This document shows, piece after piece, positions 1-20,031 of a stretch of DNA of 64,000 nucleotides. The stretch is from Pterobdella sp. o SKG-2022 (Eukaryota > Annelida > Clitellata > Hirudinida > Piscicolidae): NCBI GenBank assembly GCA_964035795.1, contig OZ038324.1, positions 9,525,077-9,589,076 on the forward strand, in the 5' to 3' direction. The translations under genes and the position numbers were made by a program. The notes beneath the pieces are model-generated. The model saw only the letters and a list, made by a program, of their open reading frames with translations. It was not told where the DNA came from and did not search any database. Position 1 is the first letter of the stretch, and each line of letters starts with the position of its first letter.

Positions 1-1
1 T

Positions 2-6821
<6,820 letters not shown>

Positions 6822-9800
6822 AACATTCATTGAATTGATGCTTTGTTGTGCTTTGATGTTTAGAGGTTACTGTTGTTTTGTTCTTTTTTATCTACGTTAT
6901 TATTATTCAAGATGATATATTTAATTTATTTTTAATGTCTTTTATTCTGATATCCAGCATAAAAGCGATTTTATTATTTTGAAATCATTTCTTTTGTTAT
7001 TTTTTTTATCATTTTATTATTCTTATTGTTCGTGCATAAATTTGTTGTTGTTCTTATTCAAATCGATATCGGCTCTTGTTGTTCATTGCGCCCTTTCTTT
7101 TCCCTTTTCCTTATGTTATTTTTTTAATATATAACTGTTAGTTATATTTGTTAGTTGCATACAAAATAATAATTAGTTAATTTTTTTTATAGTTATTTTT
7201 TATTTTTCCTTTCATTATGATATTATTGCTAAGAATTTGATTATTGGATGGCAAGCACCAATTAGCTGGAAGTCTGTTCTTAGTTAATTTTTGTGTATAT
7301 GTTTGTATGTGTTTATACTTATGCATGTGTTTGGGTGTGTGTACGCTTGGGTATATGATGTATGTGTGTACATAATAATACGTTTAAGGCTACGTGTTTG
7401 TGTTTTAAAATTTTATCTATTTGAAATCGCGTTTGTATTTTATTTCTATTTGTCTTCTTGATGTGAACAAGTGTGTGTGCGTGTTTGTGTGTGAGTGAGT
7501 GTGTGTGTTAACGCGCGTGTTTGTGTAATTTGAAACTCAAACGACTTCAAAATAGCATCTTGAAATTCGAAACTTTAAACGATAAGAAAAATACTGATGA
7601 CGAAAATGGGAAAGATGATGAAGAAGATTAAATTGGAAAAGAAATGAGAAAAGAAATAAAAATGCGAAGAATGAAGAAAAGGAAAAAGGAAATAGATGGA
7701 CGGGAAAAGAAAGGGTCACATGCAGTTGTTTGGAGAAGATGGAATGAAAAATGACTCGATTGGATGGTGAGGACAAACTGTAAATATTTTGCAATTCATG
7801 CTTAAATTGAATAAGTTCAGTTAATTTTGCTAAATCATTATTTAAGAGGCAAAGCTTGGATAAGTTTTTAAAAAAAATGCTTATGAAAAAGGAATCGATG
7901 ATGAAATTAGTAGCATCTCAATTTCAGCACAGAGTTTCAACTTTTGATGTTTCATTCGTTATATTTCCACATTTTTGTTCAATATTCCTTATATTTTTTG
8001 ATATCGGTTTATATTTTTGATATTTTGTTTAAAATTCTTTTATTTTGATGTTTGTTTTTATTTTAATGGTTTTTGGCGTGTTTACATTTTTTTTTTGATC
8101 CTGTTTACCCCACCTCACGTGCCCCTTAGTTGCACAAATACCTCTTCAATACCCACAAATACCATTCCAATACCCACAAATGTCATTCAAATATCTGAAA
8201 ACACCACTCCAATACCCTCAACGCTCACATGAACTATTTTAAAAAGCAGTAAATAAATTTTCAGTACCAACAAAATACATTTCCAATACTCAATAATACT
8301 ACATCAATGCTTGTAATATTTATCTTCAATACGCAAAAATACCACTTCAATACCCAATGCTCATAAACAAACCGAAATGAATACAACTCACAAACAAACT
8401 AAATCCTTAAAAACTTACTTTTAGTGTCCTAAAAAGTGACTTCCAACCGCTCCAATTCTTGTTTAAAATCACTCCGCGTTTATTTTTAGAACATTTTTGA
8501 TGAGGTGTCGCCTTTATTTCTCTATTTTCACATTGTTTTTCGATATTTTCATTCATGCAAGTTCTTATGCAATTTTTTGATAATTTTCAAGTGCATGATT
8601 TTACTTTTAACCGAAAACATTTAGTATTAATTTATAACCAATAACAATAAAAAATAATAATTTTGAAAAAGTAAATTTCAGTTTAAAATTATCAAATTTT
8701 AATTTTAAATTATGAAAATAAAATATTTATAAATTTATAAAATAAGACAAAATAACCTAAATATTAAAAAATACATAACAATATCAAAAAGCGCCCAACA
8801 CTTTTATGTAGTTTCTGAGACTTAATTACTGTTAGTTCATTTGGTAAAAAATTTCATTTGACAACTTCTCGAGTCTGTGTAGACTTTGATTACTTTCGTC
8901 ACTTTTGCCATGTGTTCCACACTAATTCAATGTATATTAAACTTATACAAAAATATACATTTAATGGATATTCTTTGGAAGAAACATTGAAAATACCTGC
9001 AATGAGAACGCAACGTTTTATAATGGTGTTTCGCTAGTTTATAAATGGAGTTTTACACTATTGTTGAAACTTCGAAAGTTTCAGAAACTTTTTGATTCGC
9101 AAGTTTGGGTATGGACAGTTTAGCTCTACTTTAGAACGCTTTGTTAGATGATTTTGTTGAATTAGATTTTAAATAATTTTATGAATAATTCAGTGAAATT
9201 GCTTTAAAATTGGTTTCATGGATGTTTTTTGAAAAAGTTTCAATTTGACATCCTTCTTAATTCAAAAATAAAATACTTTATGAATATAATATGAAACTTT
9301 TTGCAACAATACTAATAGTAATAATAATTATAAGACTTAAAAATAAGAATAGTAAAATATTGTTAGTATTTGATATTCTTTATGATATTCTTCATCATAG
9401 TCATGGCCATGTAATTTGTGAAAATTTCACTTTTAATAAAGATTTTGTTCGTTTGGAATCTTTCGACTTTCTAATCATTCGTGACTCAAATGAGCTTCGA
9501 AAGTGTTTTATGCAACATAAGTAAAATTTTTCTAAATTATAAAAAACATTTTTAACATTATTCAATTTTGAAATGAATACTAATATTCGAAAAACCTATA
9601 AAATTCAGAAAAATGAACAGCGCCTCTAAACAACAAGATAAATGCACAAATCACTGAAGAGTTCAGTTCATAAGCATAAAAACACCTAACTCATCAGTCT
9701 ATCAATTTTTTTTGAAATTATTCTTCGAGATCCCTTCATGGTGGGCACAATAAAGGCGGGACCATCGAAGAAGTGTTCAAGGCCAAGCTTGTTTTTGCAC

Positions 9801-10697
9801 TTGAACTTCAACACCAAAGATGCAAAATATAACTGGTAGTTTGTCATCTTTTTGAAAAATTTATATTTTTTTTTATTGCATATAAAAAAGTGGTTTATTA
9901 CTATTGTTTGGTACTTTCCAGCTATAATTTATCTTCATTCAAGTTAGCTTTTACGGGTGATATAATTTATTCATGGTTTCAGTCAAACTTCATTTTATAT
10001 CTATGGTATATTTTCATTACTTTTCACAATTTTTTATTACATGCTAGTTTAAGATGGCGTTATAGTTTTATTTCAGCCATCAACTGGTTCAGCAGGTCCC
10101 AAAAGATGAGTTTTTAATGGCAAAAACCCTTCTGCATGACAATTTCATGATTATGAATTCAAGTTATAGAATGTATTTGAGTATGAAGACAGAAGTTTAA
10201 TTTTAAATTATTCAACTTGAAAGGTTATTTTTGAATTAGCTACGTTATCAAGTTAATGACTTCTTAATAGGAGCTCTACTTGCTCAGGAAATAAATGTTT
10301 GATTTGAATTGGGTATTTTACGAATTCATTAATTTCTCCCAGACCTTTTTGTGTTATCAAAAAGTGTTATATGTTTAATAATGTAATTTAGGCTTGAAAA
10401 AACTAGCGATTATGAAACAAAATGTGATAAGAACTGTTTCAATTAATCCTCGAACGAAGGTTGCAGAAAATATTTGTTGATTGAAATTTTGAGGCTGTAA
10501 ATTGATCGAATCCTGTAAGTATATTTAAGTATGTACATCAGTTCTCGATATATAACTAGCACATAGTATATACTATGAAAGACTATATATTAGTGCTGTC
10601 CTTACCGAATTCTTATAAATGCATTTTTTATTTAAAATGATTTGAAGTAGTTCGTTTCAGAAATTTTGCTTGAAAATTACATGAAAGAACTGAAATC
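6822..10697. other. PTBP 3' flank and intergenic DNA
   Basis: AT-rich DNA between the PTBP stop and the SLC6 start. The first part is presumably PTBP 3' UTR. A GTGTGT-rich stretch lies around 7470-7530. The open frames here are short, low-complexity and lack splice-consistent neighbours, so I see no supportable gene. Confidence 0.5.
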
Positions 10698-13600
10698 ATG
10701 ACAGAAGAAACAGGCGACAACTTAAACAATGAAAAACTTTTAAAGACTCAAGAGTTTCCTTCAGAACCCTGCTCTAATAGCAAAACCTCTGAGTCTCCAG
10801 CAGAAATCGACTCGACACCACCGAGGCAAAAATGGAGCAATAAATGGGAATTCATTGTGTCCTGCATCGGTTACAGCATTGGCTTTGGCAACATGTGGAG
10901 GTTTCCATACATCTGCTACAAGAATGGAGGAGGTGAAACCTGCATTAGTTTTTACTCTGTGAATTTAAAAGAGCGATAAAATATTTGTAAAAACAAAAAA
11001 AATTTTTTAAATAGGACCTCTTTCACTGGGCATTGTGAGGTATAAATGAGAAAGGTTTTAAAATCCACAATTTTCAGGTGCATTCTTGATCCCGTATTTC
11101 ATAAGTGTTATCTTTGCTGGAATTCCAATGTTCTTTCTGGAACTTTCCTTGGGCCAATACCTCAGTCAGGGAGGAATTTCCGTTTGGAAGATATCACCAG
11201 CTTTTAAAGGTTTTTTTTGTATATTTTTTTTGCTTTTTATTTATTTACACTAATGGATACATTAAGTGGAAAATGAGAGACTAAACTAATGTTTTCGTTG
11301 AGAATGTTAGAAACGGAGTTGAAAAAAAGGCGATTTCAATATATTATCTAAATGCTTCTCAAAAGTTGACATGTAGAAAACAAAAAATCGACAACCGATT
11401 AAAGAATTTTATATCTCTTCGTGTTTAATATAAGGCAAATATTGTCATCATCCTGTATTGTTTTGTGGCATGGTATTAAAGATAATCGTCACAATTATTT
11501 TCTATGTAACTTTTCAACATATTTTTGTCTTTTATTGCTCTGAAATTTCGATGAAACTCATTTCAGGGGTTGGTTTCTCCATGATTATGAATGTTTTCTG
11601 CTTAAACATTTACTACATTGTGGTAGTTGCTTGGTCTCTATACTACCTCTTCCGTTCCTTCACCACTACCTTACCCTGGTCCAGGTGTGATAACCCATGG
11701 AACACCCCATACTGCATGTCCAGCTATCTCAACCACACCAACTCAAGTTTTTGTTTTGATAATCTAGCGCTATCAAATGCTAGCAACTTCCCCACCAACT
11801 CTTCTTATAGTCTCCTCGATCCAGAAGATTGTCTCAATGTTTCTCTAAGAAGTACACCCATCAAAGAATTTTGGGAGTGAGTTTATTTTCATTTTAATAG
11901 TATCCAGTGCTTAATAAATTGAGTTAAGGTTGTATTTGTCAAAAACCTTAGCTTATTTTCATGAATTTATACAAAAATCTATATAGCTTGAAGATATATT
12001 TTTGTAAGACTTTGTGTTTTCATCGTCAAATTTTGTTTAAAACAATTTATTGTTATCTACTGATTTGAGAATCACTATGGTTCAACCATAAAGCAAAAAA
12101 TTAGCAAATATGCTTGGTTTAATGTTGAAAATGTAACAAAAAACCTCAAATAGAGACAAACTTCCTAGAATGGGCCAAAGCACAAATCAGGTGTAAAAGA
12201 GAACACTTTTAACTGGAAAAGTGAGCCAGTTGGAAGCTGATGTTAGAAATAAGAAAAGCACAGTGTTAAACGGATTTTTGAACAGACTGCTGACCATACA
12301 TTTTGATGATGAAGTGATTTTTAACAGATCTTTTGTGTTTAGGACCAAGTATATCAAAGGGTGCTTTGCTGCTTTATATTTTATTTATTTTTTAGTTTGT
12401 ATTTTGCAAAAATTTCTCTGCATGGATCTTGTTTTGATTATATTGATTACTTAGTATAGGATTAAACGTAAAAACCAGTTTAAAATGGTAGTTACAAAAT
12501 AGGGGTATTTACGTGATGATGGAACGAGCAAATCCATTAAGGGCCGTCTCAAAGTGGGATGGAAGGAATGTTTTTGGAACGAAAAATGTTATTATGAATG
12601 AAATATGCTTACTAAATAATGACCAAAAAGTAATTTTGGAAAAAAAATTATTTAAGAAACTTTTGAGTGGATGAAATTGTAAGATGAAAATAAAGAGACT
12701 ATTTCGAAGATGGTAAATTAGGATGGCAAAGAAGGTGAAGAACATAAAAAATATTTGAAAAGTCAAATTTAACTTGAAACAAAAAATCTAATAAAAAATC
12801 TAATGAGTTGATTCACTTTTATAGTATATTTCTACAAAATTTTTTCAAACATTTTCACAAAAATATCGACCGCCATTATAATAAACTCACACACACAAAC
12901 ACAACCCACACAGGCTTGAAGTGCTGAAAATGTCTAAAGGCTTGCACGAGCCAGGCGCTATGAACTGGTCATTGACGGGCAACCTGGTCCTCGCTTGGAT
13001 CGTGTGCTACTTCTGTATTTGGAAAGGAGTGAAATGGCTTGGGAAGGTGACACCTTATTCATGACCTTGAACTTAAAGAAGATAATCTTTTCAGTTTATA
13101 TGCACTAACTGACCAAATAAACATAAATTTCTATAATGAAAGGTATCATGGCTGACTTCAACCGCTCCTTATGTCTTCCTCTTCATCCTCCTCCTCAGAG
13201 GAACTACCTTACCAGGTTGCTTTATATCTTTCCACTCATCTATCATTTTTTTGATGGATTTCATACAATTTATTCTTATCTCATAAAACTTTGAAACTCT
13301 CATGAACTAGGAGCCTATGATGGCATCAGATATTACCTCAAACCAAACTTTTCCAAGCTTTTGAATCCAGAGGTAGGGTAGATGATGAAATTATTCATGA
13401 AATCATAAAATATCTGTAAGTGAATTTAAAAAATTTTTGTGAAGTCTAAATTTGATTAAAATTTAAAAATAAACAATTTTCGCTCATTATAGAGTAAAGT
13501 GAGCTCTTGATTTAAACTGTCTCGAGAGCAATCATCGAAAATTCACCAACATTTTTTTGATCAACTGGATCAAAAAACTTCAAATTTAACGCTTGCCACC

Positions 13601-16169
13601 TCACGTTAAAATTCTCACCAAAGAAATAAAAAACAGATTCAAATAAAAACGTTAGATATGCGCAATTCTTATACGATAGGCTCCTATTTTGAGTTAGAGC
13701 CCTTAAAATAAACACTTGAGAATCAAAAGTATGTTCTTGACATTTTGGCTTGACACTCGAATTTCATCAAGTTTGCATTAAGTGGTTTTGTTTTTTAAAT
13801 AAAAATATATAAAAAACGTTAGAATAGAAAATTTTCAAAATAGTCAAAAAAACTGAACTTTCAAAGAAAACTTTTAAGTAGTTGAAGTACACTGAACAAA
13901 AATGGGTACTCAAGCTTTGAACCTCGAGTAATCAAAATTTATTGGCATGTCAACACTAAAAATACATTAAAACTAAACAATAATTCCTAATACCTTCACT
14001 GGTTTTTTTAGGTTTTTTAAAAAAAAAAGCTTCTCACAAGTTGAATATTTTCATAACAGCACACAGCCCTTCTCGCCAGATACCAAACTAGTTCTTATCA
14101 AATATAACTTTTTAATACGTTTTTTAATGGTTCACAATGTTTGCAAATATAATATATCACCACTGGTTTCGTTGGGTAAGAATCCATATTTGGCAACTGG
14201 GCGAACAGCAGCCAAAGTATGAGGAAAAACAATTGAGATGAAACTTCTGTAACCAAGCACAACCATTAAGCTCTATATTGAAACATTCTATGTGAACAGG
14301 TGTGGAACGATGCACTAACGCAAATATTTTTCTCGTATGGTCTTGTGCTGGGTACACAAATAGCCCTGGGCAGCTACAACTCATACCACAACAACGTCAT
14401 GAAGTAAGTTCAAACTTACAGCATGGCGTTATAACTATATAAATACTTCTGAATCATCCCACGAAGAACTTAATAATTTAAATTCCTTCTCGCAGAGATG
14501 CCCTTATGATATCAGCCATCAACTCTTGCACCAGCATCTTCTCCGGCTTCGTCATCTTTTCAGTGCTGGGATTCATGGCTAATCAACAGGGGAAGCTGGT
14601 GAAGGATGTGGCTGATTCAGGTTATACCGCCACAAACTTGATTGATTTTGCGCATGTCAGTTTTATTCTATTAATAGATAGATTTTTCACTATTTATCTC
14701 TATTCCAAATTATTTAGTATTTAGGATTTCATTCAATATAAATTTCGTATTTGCTTTCATAGATTAGAAACCAAATCATATGTTTCCATTAAAATCATAC
14801 AGCATATACTTTCACAGGACCAGGTCTCGTGTTTCTAGCCTACCCTTCAGCCATTGCCCAGATGCCTCTGAGTCCCATCTGGGCCATACTTTTCTTCTTG
14901 ACACTCTTCTTTGTTGGACTTGACAGCCAAGTTTGAATTAATCTATGTCCATATTCATAGATGAACTAAAAATGAAATAAAAATTCAAAATGAAGTTTTG
15001 TGCAGTGGAAGGCTTTGTGACGGCCTTTGTGGATCTGTGGCCCCATAAATTGAGGAGGAGAAAAGAACTGGTAGCTTTGCTTGTTTGTGTTGTGTCTTTA
15101 CTTGCCGGCCTGTCTATGACAACCCAGGCTAGATAGTTTTAATTTTTTGATGCGTTTCTATTGCAGATTGAAGTCTATTTTAAAGTTAAGATTGCAGTTT
15201 ATTGACATGAGTGGTTAATACTTTATGAATCTGTGAAACTGTTTTCAAATACTTTGGTAGGGAGGGATATATGTGTTTGAACTGCTGAATCATTACTCGG
15301 CGTCTGGTATTGTTCTCACCATCATCATTTTCTTCGAATGCATCGCTATTTCTTACGGCTATGGTGAGTAAGTTCAAAAAACATTTGACTGTATAAATTT
15401 TCAATTCAAAGTTTTTTATAAATAAAAATTTCATGTTTATAATAAACATGAAATTTCAATAAAACAAATTTTTATCTTTTTTCTTGAACTTTCATTTCCA
15501 TTCAACACTTCAAAATGAAGCCTCAACGACATAAACAGGTGTGGATAGATACATGAAAGCCTTGGAGCACATGTTGCAGTTCAGCCCTGGAAAGTGGTGG
15601 AAGTGGTGTTGGCTGGTGATGACTCCTTGTGCGTGCCTGGTATGTTGATTTCTGTCGTTTTTCACTCTTAAATGCAGTTTATGAGATTTTTGAAGATCTT
15701 TTTATTTTAGAGTAATCAAAATATATAAACAAAAAGAGTTATTGAAAATGAGGTATTAAACTGCTTCCAACCAGCTGAACATCATTCTGGCAATGGTTTT
15801 TTACAAAACTCTCGAGTACCAAAAGTACAAGTATCCATTCTGGAGCAACGTAATTGGTTGGTTTATCATGTTTTCCACTCTCTGCTTCATCCCCGGTTTT
15901 GCCCTCTACGCCTTCCATAAAACTTCAGGGTCTTTCAGAAAAGTAGGGGCTTTTTTAAAAATTATAACTATTTTTTCAACAAAAAAATTGTTTAATTTTT
16001 TATGAATTAATTTTTTTTGTTTTTAATAATTTTCAAATTTGAAATAAATTAAATTAAATTTTAATCCGGAAAATATATTTCCTAGCGACTAAAGCAGATT
16101 TGTCGTCCATTTGTGGCCGATGAGCCAGTGAACAATGAGAACCACAAAGAGACAACAATAGTTTTATAG
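10698..16169 (+). CDS. SLC6 sodium/chloride-dependent transporter, GABA/betaine/taurine/creatine-like
   Basis: Plasma-membrane symporter moving a small neurotransmitter or osmolyte with Na+ and Cl-. Fourteen exons: 10698-10932, 11078-11209, 11567-11876, 12914-13046, 13143-13215, 13311-13372, 14300-14403, 14496-14620, 14818-14930, 14996-15127, 15261-15363, 15539-15639, 15775-15942, 16086-16169; 624 residues, typical for the family. A cytosolic N-tail of about 58 residues precedes TM1, [22 protein letters not shown]2 has the paired cysteines of [10 protein letters not shown] and several N-glycosylation sequons (NHT, NSS, NAS, NVS). Later landmarks are [62 protein letters not shown] and [16 protein letters not shown]. 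The closest pattern is the GAT branch, but substrate cannot be set from sequence alone. The C-terminus ends TIVL, a possible class II PDZ ligand. The intron after 15127 starts with GC rather than GT. Confidence 0.93.
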
Positions 16170-16219
16170 AAACGTTTTCATTCTTGAATTTTGATATTTG
16201 TGATTTCATGAAAAGTCGT

Positions 16220-16225
16220 AATAAA
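16220..16225 (+). terminator. AATAAA polyadenylation signal of the SLC6 gene
   Basis: Canonical hexamer 51 nt after the SLC6 stop codon. Confidence 0.55.
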
Positions 16226-17016
16226 CAATTACTGTATTCATCCAACCCACTTCAAGTTTCTCATGTTCCCTTTGAAAGCTCAATTGAATTTTATGATCAT
16301 TTTACTCATCAATCGTTTATTTATTTATTTATTTGAAATATTAAAAAAAATAGATACAGTATAAAGATAATTTGTTGCGTATGAAGCAGTTCTTATGCTT
16401 TCATACATTCTTCAATCAACACTCGATCAAATTTTCCTTCATAAATGATTGAACAAGATCTTCGATAAATAACATTTTACCAACTTAATACGATGCATAT
16501 GAAATGGAACAAAGCTTCATTAAGCTACCCCTAACGATCCATCGCACAGCAGCTAGCAGCAGCAACAGCAGCAGGACTCAGGTGTGTTACCTGTATTGAG
16601 TAGCTTATGATTGCCTCTTGTGCACTCATTTTGTTAAATCCATTTAAATGCCTTGGAAATAAATTTAAATTTGTGAGATTTTACATCAAAGGATAATGTG
16701 ATTAAAAGTGTAATGGTTAGAGGCTTGTATTGTTTTTGGAATGGCTTAGATGGCTTGTAATGTAGATTCCATTAGCGTACATGACGGTGTAATTAGACTT
16801 GAAAAAACAATCGATCTGGTACAAATTTCTTTCTCTTTTTTGGAGTTTCGTGAATCAATTTTTGAATTGTTATAAAATGTTAACCTGTACCTCAATTCTC
16901 TTGTTTTACAATAGTTTTCAAACTCTGATATATAATTTTTTGTCTTTACATTTATTTCACTTTTTTAGTCTTTATAGTCATTTTCATCCTACTTCTCATC
17001 ATCTCTTTATCATCAT

Positions 17017-17090
17017 CATTTTCCTTTCTTTCATCATCATCTTTTTCTTCTTCCTCATCATCATCTTTTTCTTCTTCCTCATCATCATTG
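17017..17090 (+). repeat. Short tandem repeat, 23-nt unit of TCATCATC plus TTTTTCTTCTTCC
   Basis: About two and a half copies of a pyrimidine-rich 23-nt unit, upstream of the zinc-finger gene. Confidence 0.7.
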
Positions 17091-17637
17091 CTCAGTAATC
17101 TCATTAAAATGGCACCGCTATAAATAAGAGAAGATACGCAATGGTAATTTGTATGGAATAATTATCTTCGTCAAAAATGAAGCAAATGTTAGGGCCATTT
17201 AGTGTAGGCATATAAATTAGTGTTCCTTAAATAATTTTTATAAATAGATACTTGAAGTTTGATTTTTAAAGTTGATCTTATCAATATTTTTAAAAACTGA
17301 AGAGTTGAGAAAGAGTGGAATAGTTGTAACAAAGACTTGAAAAGTTTAGCGTATTTTTAACAAAGACTTTCAGTATGGCACGTCACGAAAAAGTCTGAAC
17401 ATGTGCTCAACACATCATCAAACACGCAATGAATAACCAACTTCCTCCGGAAATCACGTGAATACCATTTTCCGGTTTGTCGAAGACCAAAGATAACTCA
17501 TGGGGAGAATATTGTAATGCTGTAATTTCGTAACAAGGGTTTTTAGATGGATCTGAACACACATTTCATCAAATAAATTTTTTACCAAATCCAAAACTCG
17601 AACTAAAACCTGAATCATTTTCAAGTCGGTTTTGAGA

Positions 17638-19530
17638 ATGTCGAAGTCAATGAAGACTCCATCGTTCGTTTGTTACTTGTGCTCCAAAAGCTACTGCACT
17701 GAGAAGTACCTTAAAATGCATCTTTCTGTGCACAAAGAAACTCTCAACACTTCGAATTCTCCCAAGAGAGAAGACTTGTCGAACTATCCACTTGAGACCT
17801 ACAAGGATGCCGAAGATTTTGTCGAAGCTTCTCTCGATGAAAAAGTTGACAAAAATGCCTTCTTTGTTGAAAACTCAAAAAATTTGAAAATTACTAAAAG
17901 AAAAAAAACGAATTTCCAACCCTTCAGTTTCTACTACTCCAACAACAACTACTACAATGCAGACTACACATACGCCTACCCACAAAGCTTCCATAAAGCT
18001 CCAGACAACTTGTATCTCCATCAAGACAAATCATTGCAGTCGTGCAACTTCAGACCTCAACAAACCCAGTGGACATGCCTCTACTGCAACAAGACCTTTC
18101 AGCAATCCTCCAACTACAAGAACCACATGAGGACCCACTCAGACGAGAGACCTTACGTGTGTGAAATCTGTGACATCGGTTTCAAGGAACGCTACCATCT
18201 CAAAAAACACCTCCTCTTTAAGCACACCAACGAGGCCAAAGAGAAATGTCGCCACTGCGGCAAACGATTCAAAGACTCAACCGCTGTAAGAGCCCATGAA
18301 CGCATCCACTCAGATTTGAGACCATATTCATGCCAGCGATGCCACAAAGCTTTCAAAACCAGTGAGTGTTTGTGGCACCATGAAAACAGGAGTCGCACGT
18401 GTGGTAAGGCACTTGATGGCCTGAATAAACATGTGAAGTCAGTGATTTCAGGGAGTAGGGAGACCAAGAAAGTTACAAGAGACAACCTCATTACCTCCGG
18501 TACTTCAAAGAGGGTTGACGATTGTGCTTTGAAGACTTACGAAAAATCAGATTTGCCAGAGCCACAAAGTTGTGGTAGAAATCTCAATGGAAACGAAAAA
18601 AACAATTTTAACATTGAAATGGAGAATTTCAAGTTGAAAGAGCAGGAGGTTAAGAGCTGGATCAAGGACAACTTCAGGCAGTCCGATGACTTCAAGACTG
18701 ATGACAAGCAGGAGTTTGAAGGTGAGAACAACAAAACTAGTCTGTTGGAACTGTTGAGCTCTGATCAACAAACCCTCTCACAACCATCATCTCAGTTTTC
18801 ATACAACCAACAACCCTTCAACCCAACCTTTTCATATTATCAGACTTCCTTCTACCAACAACCTTATCAACATAGTGGGTTTTACAACACAAACTTCAAA
18901 TATAACAAACCAAACAAAAACACACTCGTTAAAAGTTACAACAAAGATCATTTCAATAAAAGCAACTATACTTTATGCAACTATCAACTTTGCAACAACA
19001 AAATTTGTTCTGATAATTTTTTCACCAACAACAACAACAATCATACTTCTGGTGCTGAAGCATACCTTCAACAACAACAATGCAGTTACAAACAGCGACA
19101 GCAACCTCAGTCTATCGTACCAACTGCCATTGTTACCCCTTTCAACAGATTTCAAAACAACAATGATTCTGCAGCTATGCCCTCATTGCACAATGATGAG
19201 ATTGAAGCAAACCATACAGAAACCGAGTCACAAATTTTTGCAAACAACAATCGAAATTTACCAGCAAAAAACTCTTGCAAAAACAAACAGAAAGAACAAG
19301 AAAACAGTTGTAATTTGTTTAATGTTGTCAACAACAACACATTTTACATTTCTTATAATGACGATCAACAAAACAATACAAACAACAACATAAACACACC
19401 AACCAACAACAACAGCTCAACAAACATCAAAGACAACACCTCCAACTCGTACATAGACAACAAGAACGTCACTGACAACTTCCTCCCTCCCTTTGAAACC
19501 CTCCTTCCAGCCAATTTGCAGCACTATTGA
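17638..19530 (+). CDS. C2H2 zinc-finger protein with long Gln/Asn-rich tail, single exon
   Basis: Probable nuclear DNA-binding transcription factor of 630 residues encoded without introns, unlike its neighbours. The start is the ATG at 17638; the frame is open slightly upstream but without an earlier ATG. One isolated C2H2 finger lies near residues 12-35 (CYLCSKSY...HLSVH). Four clustered fingers follow at about 145-255: CLYCNKTF...HMRTH, CEICDIGF...HLLFKH, CRHCGKRF...HERIH, and a last one starting CQRCHKAF that ends with Cys instead of the second His. Linkers SDERPYV and SDLRPYS resemble the TGEKP linker. The remaining 370 residues are rich in Asn, Gln, Ser and Tyr. I cannot assign it to a named family; the ortholog is unknown. 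Confidence 0.9.
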   Translation: MSKSMKTPSFVCYLCSKSYCTEKYLKMHLSVHKETLNTSNSPKREDLSNYPLETYKDAEDFVEASLDEKVDKNAFFVENSKNLKITKRKKTNFQPFSFYYSNNNYYNADYTYAYPQSFHKAPDNLYLHQDKSLQSCNFRPQQTQWTCLYCNKTFQQSSNYKNHMRTHSDERPYVCEICDIGFKERYHLKKHLLFKHTNEAKEKCRHCGKRFKDSTAVRAHERIHSDLRPYSCQRCHKAFKTSECLWHHENRSRTCGKALDGLNKHVKSVISGSRETKKVTRDNLITSGTSKRVDDCALKTYEKSDLPEPQSCGRNLNGNEKNNFNIEMENFKLKEQEVKSWIKDNFRQSDDFKTDDKQEFEGENNKTSLLELLSSDQQTLSQPSSQFSYNQQPFNPTFSYYQTSFYQQPYQHSGFYNTNFKYNKPNKNTLVKSYNKDHFNKSNYTLCNYQLCNNKICSDNFFTNNNNNHTSGAEAYLQQQQCSYKQRQQPQSIVPTAIVTPFNRFQNNNDSAAMPSLHNDEIEANHTETESQIFANNNRNLPAKNSCKNKQKEQENSCNLFNVVNNNTFYISYNDDQQNNTNNNINTPTNNNSSTNIKDNTSNSYIDNKNVTDNFLPPFETLLPANLQHY

Positions 19531-20031
19531 TTTCATCATTCCCTTTGAAGTCAGCTCAGCTTCTTCTTTATTAAATGACTTGTAAACATAAAATCCGCGT
19601 TTGATAATATCGTCATGATTGTCATCAAAATCATTTAATCGCAAATCTTCGATTCATTCGATATTACTAAACGTAATGGTTTATGGGTTTATTAATGAAC
19701 AAGTCATTTTTTGTCATATTATGTTGTTCGATGACTCAATTGGTACGATTTTTGAGACTTTTTCATTAGTATTACATGACTTATAATAGCATAGCAAGCA
19801 TATCAATAACGTTCATGATTATAACAACAATGATTTAATAAGTTTATTCAAAACATGCAAGATTCTTACATGGCGCTGTTATGATTCTTAAAGGTTATTG
19901 TGACATTAAAATCTCAAAAACTTCTCTAACACTTCCCTAGCAAACAAAACACCTAAAAACCTATATGTTAGACGTATAATTAACACTGAATAATGTACAG
20001 TAAAAATAAATTAAAATAGGAATGTGGCGGA
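19531..20031. other. Convergent 3' flanks of the zinc-finger and LAMP genes
   Basis: The two genes run toward each other. An AATAAA lies on the plus strand at 20005, only about 20 nt before the LAMP stop codon, so the 3' UTRs may overlap. No other feature seen. Confidence 0.45.

Larger units (their letters stand above)
16170..17637. other. SLC6 3' flank and intergenic DNA
   Basis: Contains a polyadenylation signal at 16220, a short CAG/AGC-rich patch near 16545-16575, and TCATCATC/TTTTTCTTCTTCC repeats near 17017-17090. No gene seen. Confidence 0.5.

Noticed and set aside
9291..9524. Short frame with a hydrophobic start resembling a signal peptide
   Set aside because: Extremely AT-rich, no family feature, no splice-consistent partner exon.
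12221..12454. 77-codon frame inside SLC6 intron 3
   Set aside because: Does not join either neighbouring exon and has no similarity I can see.
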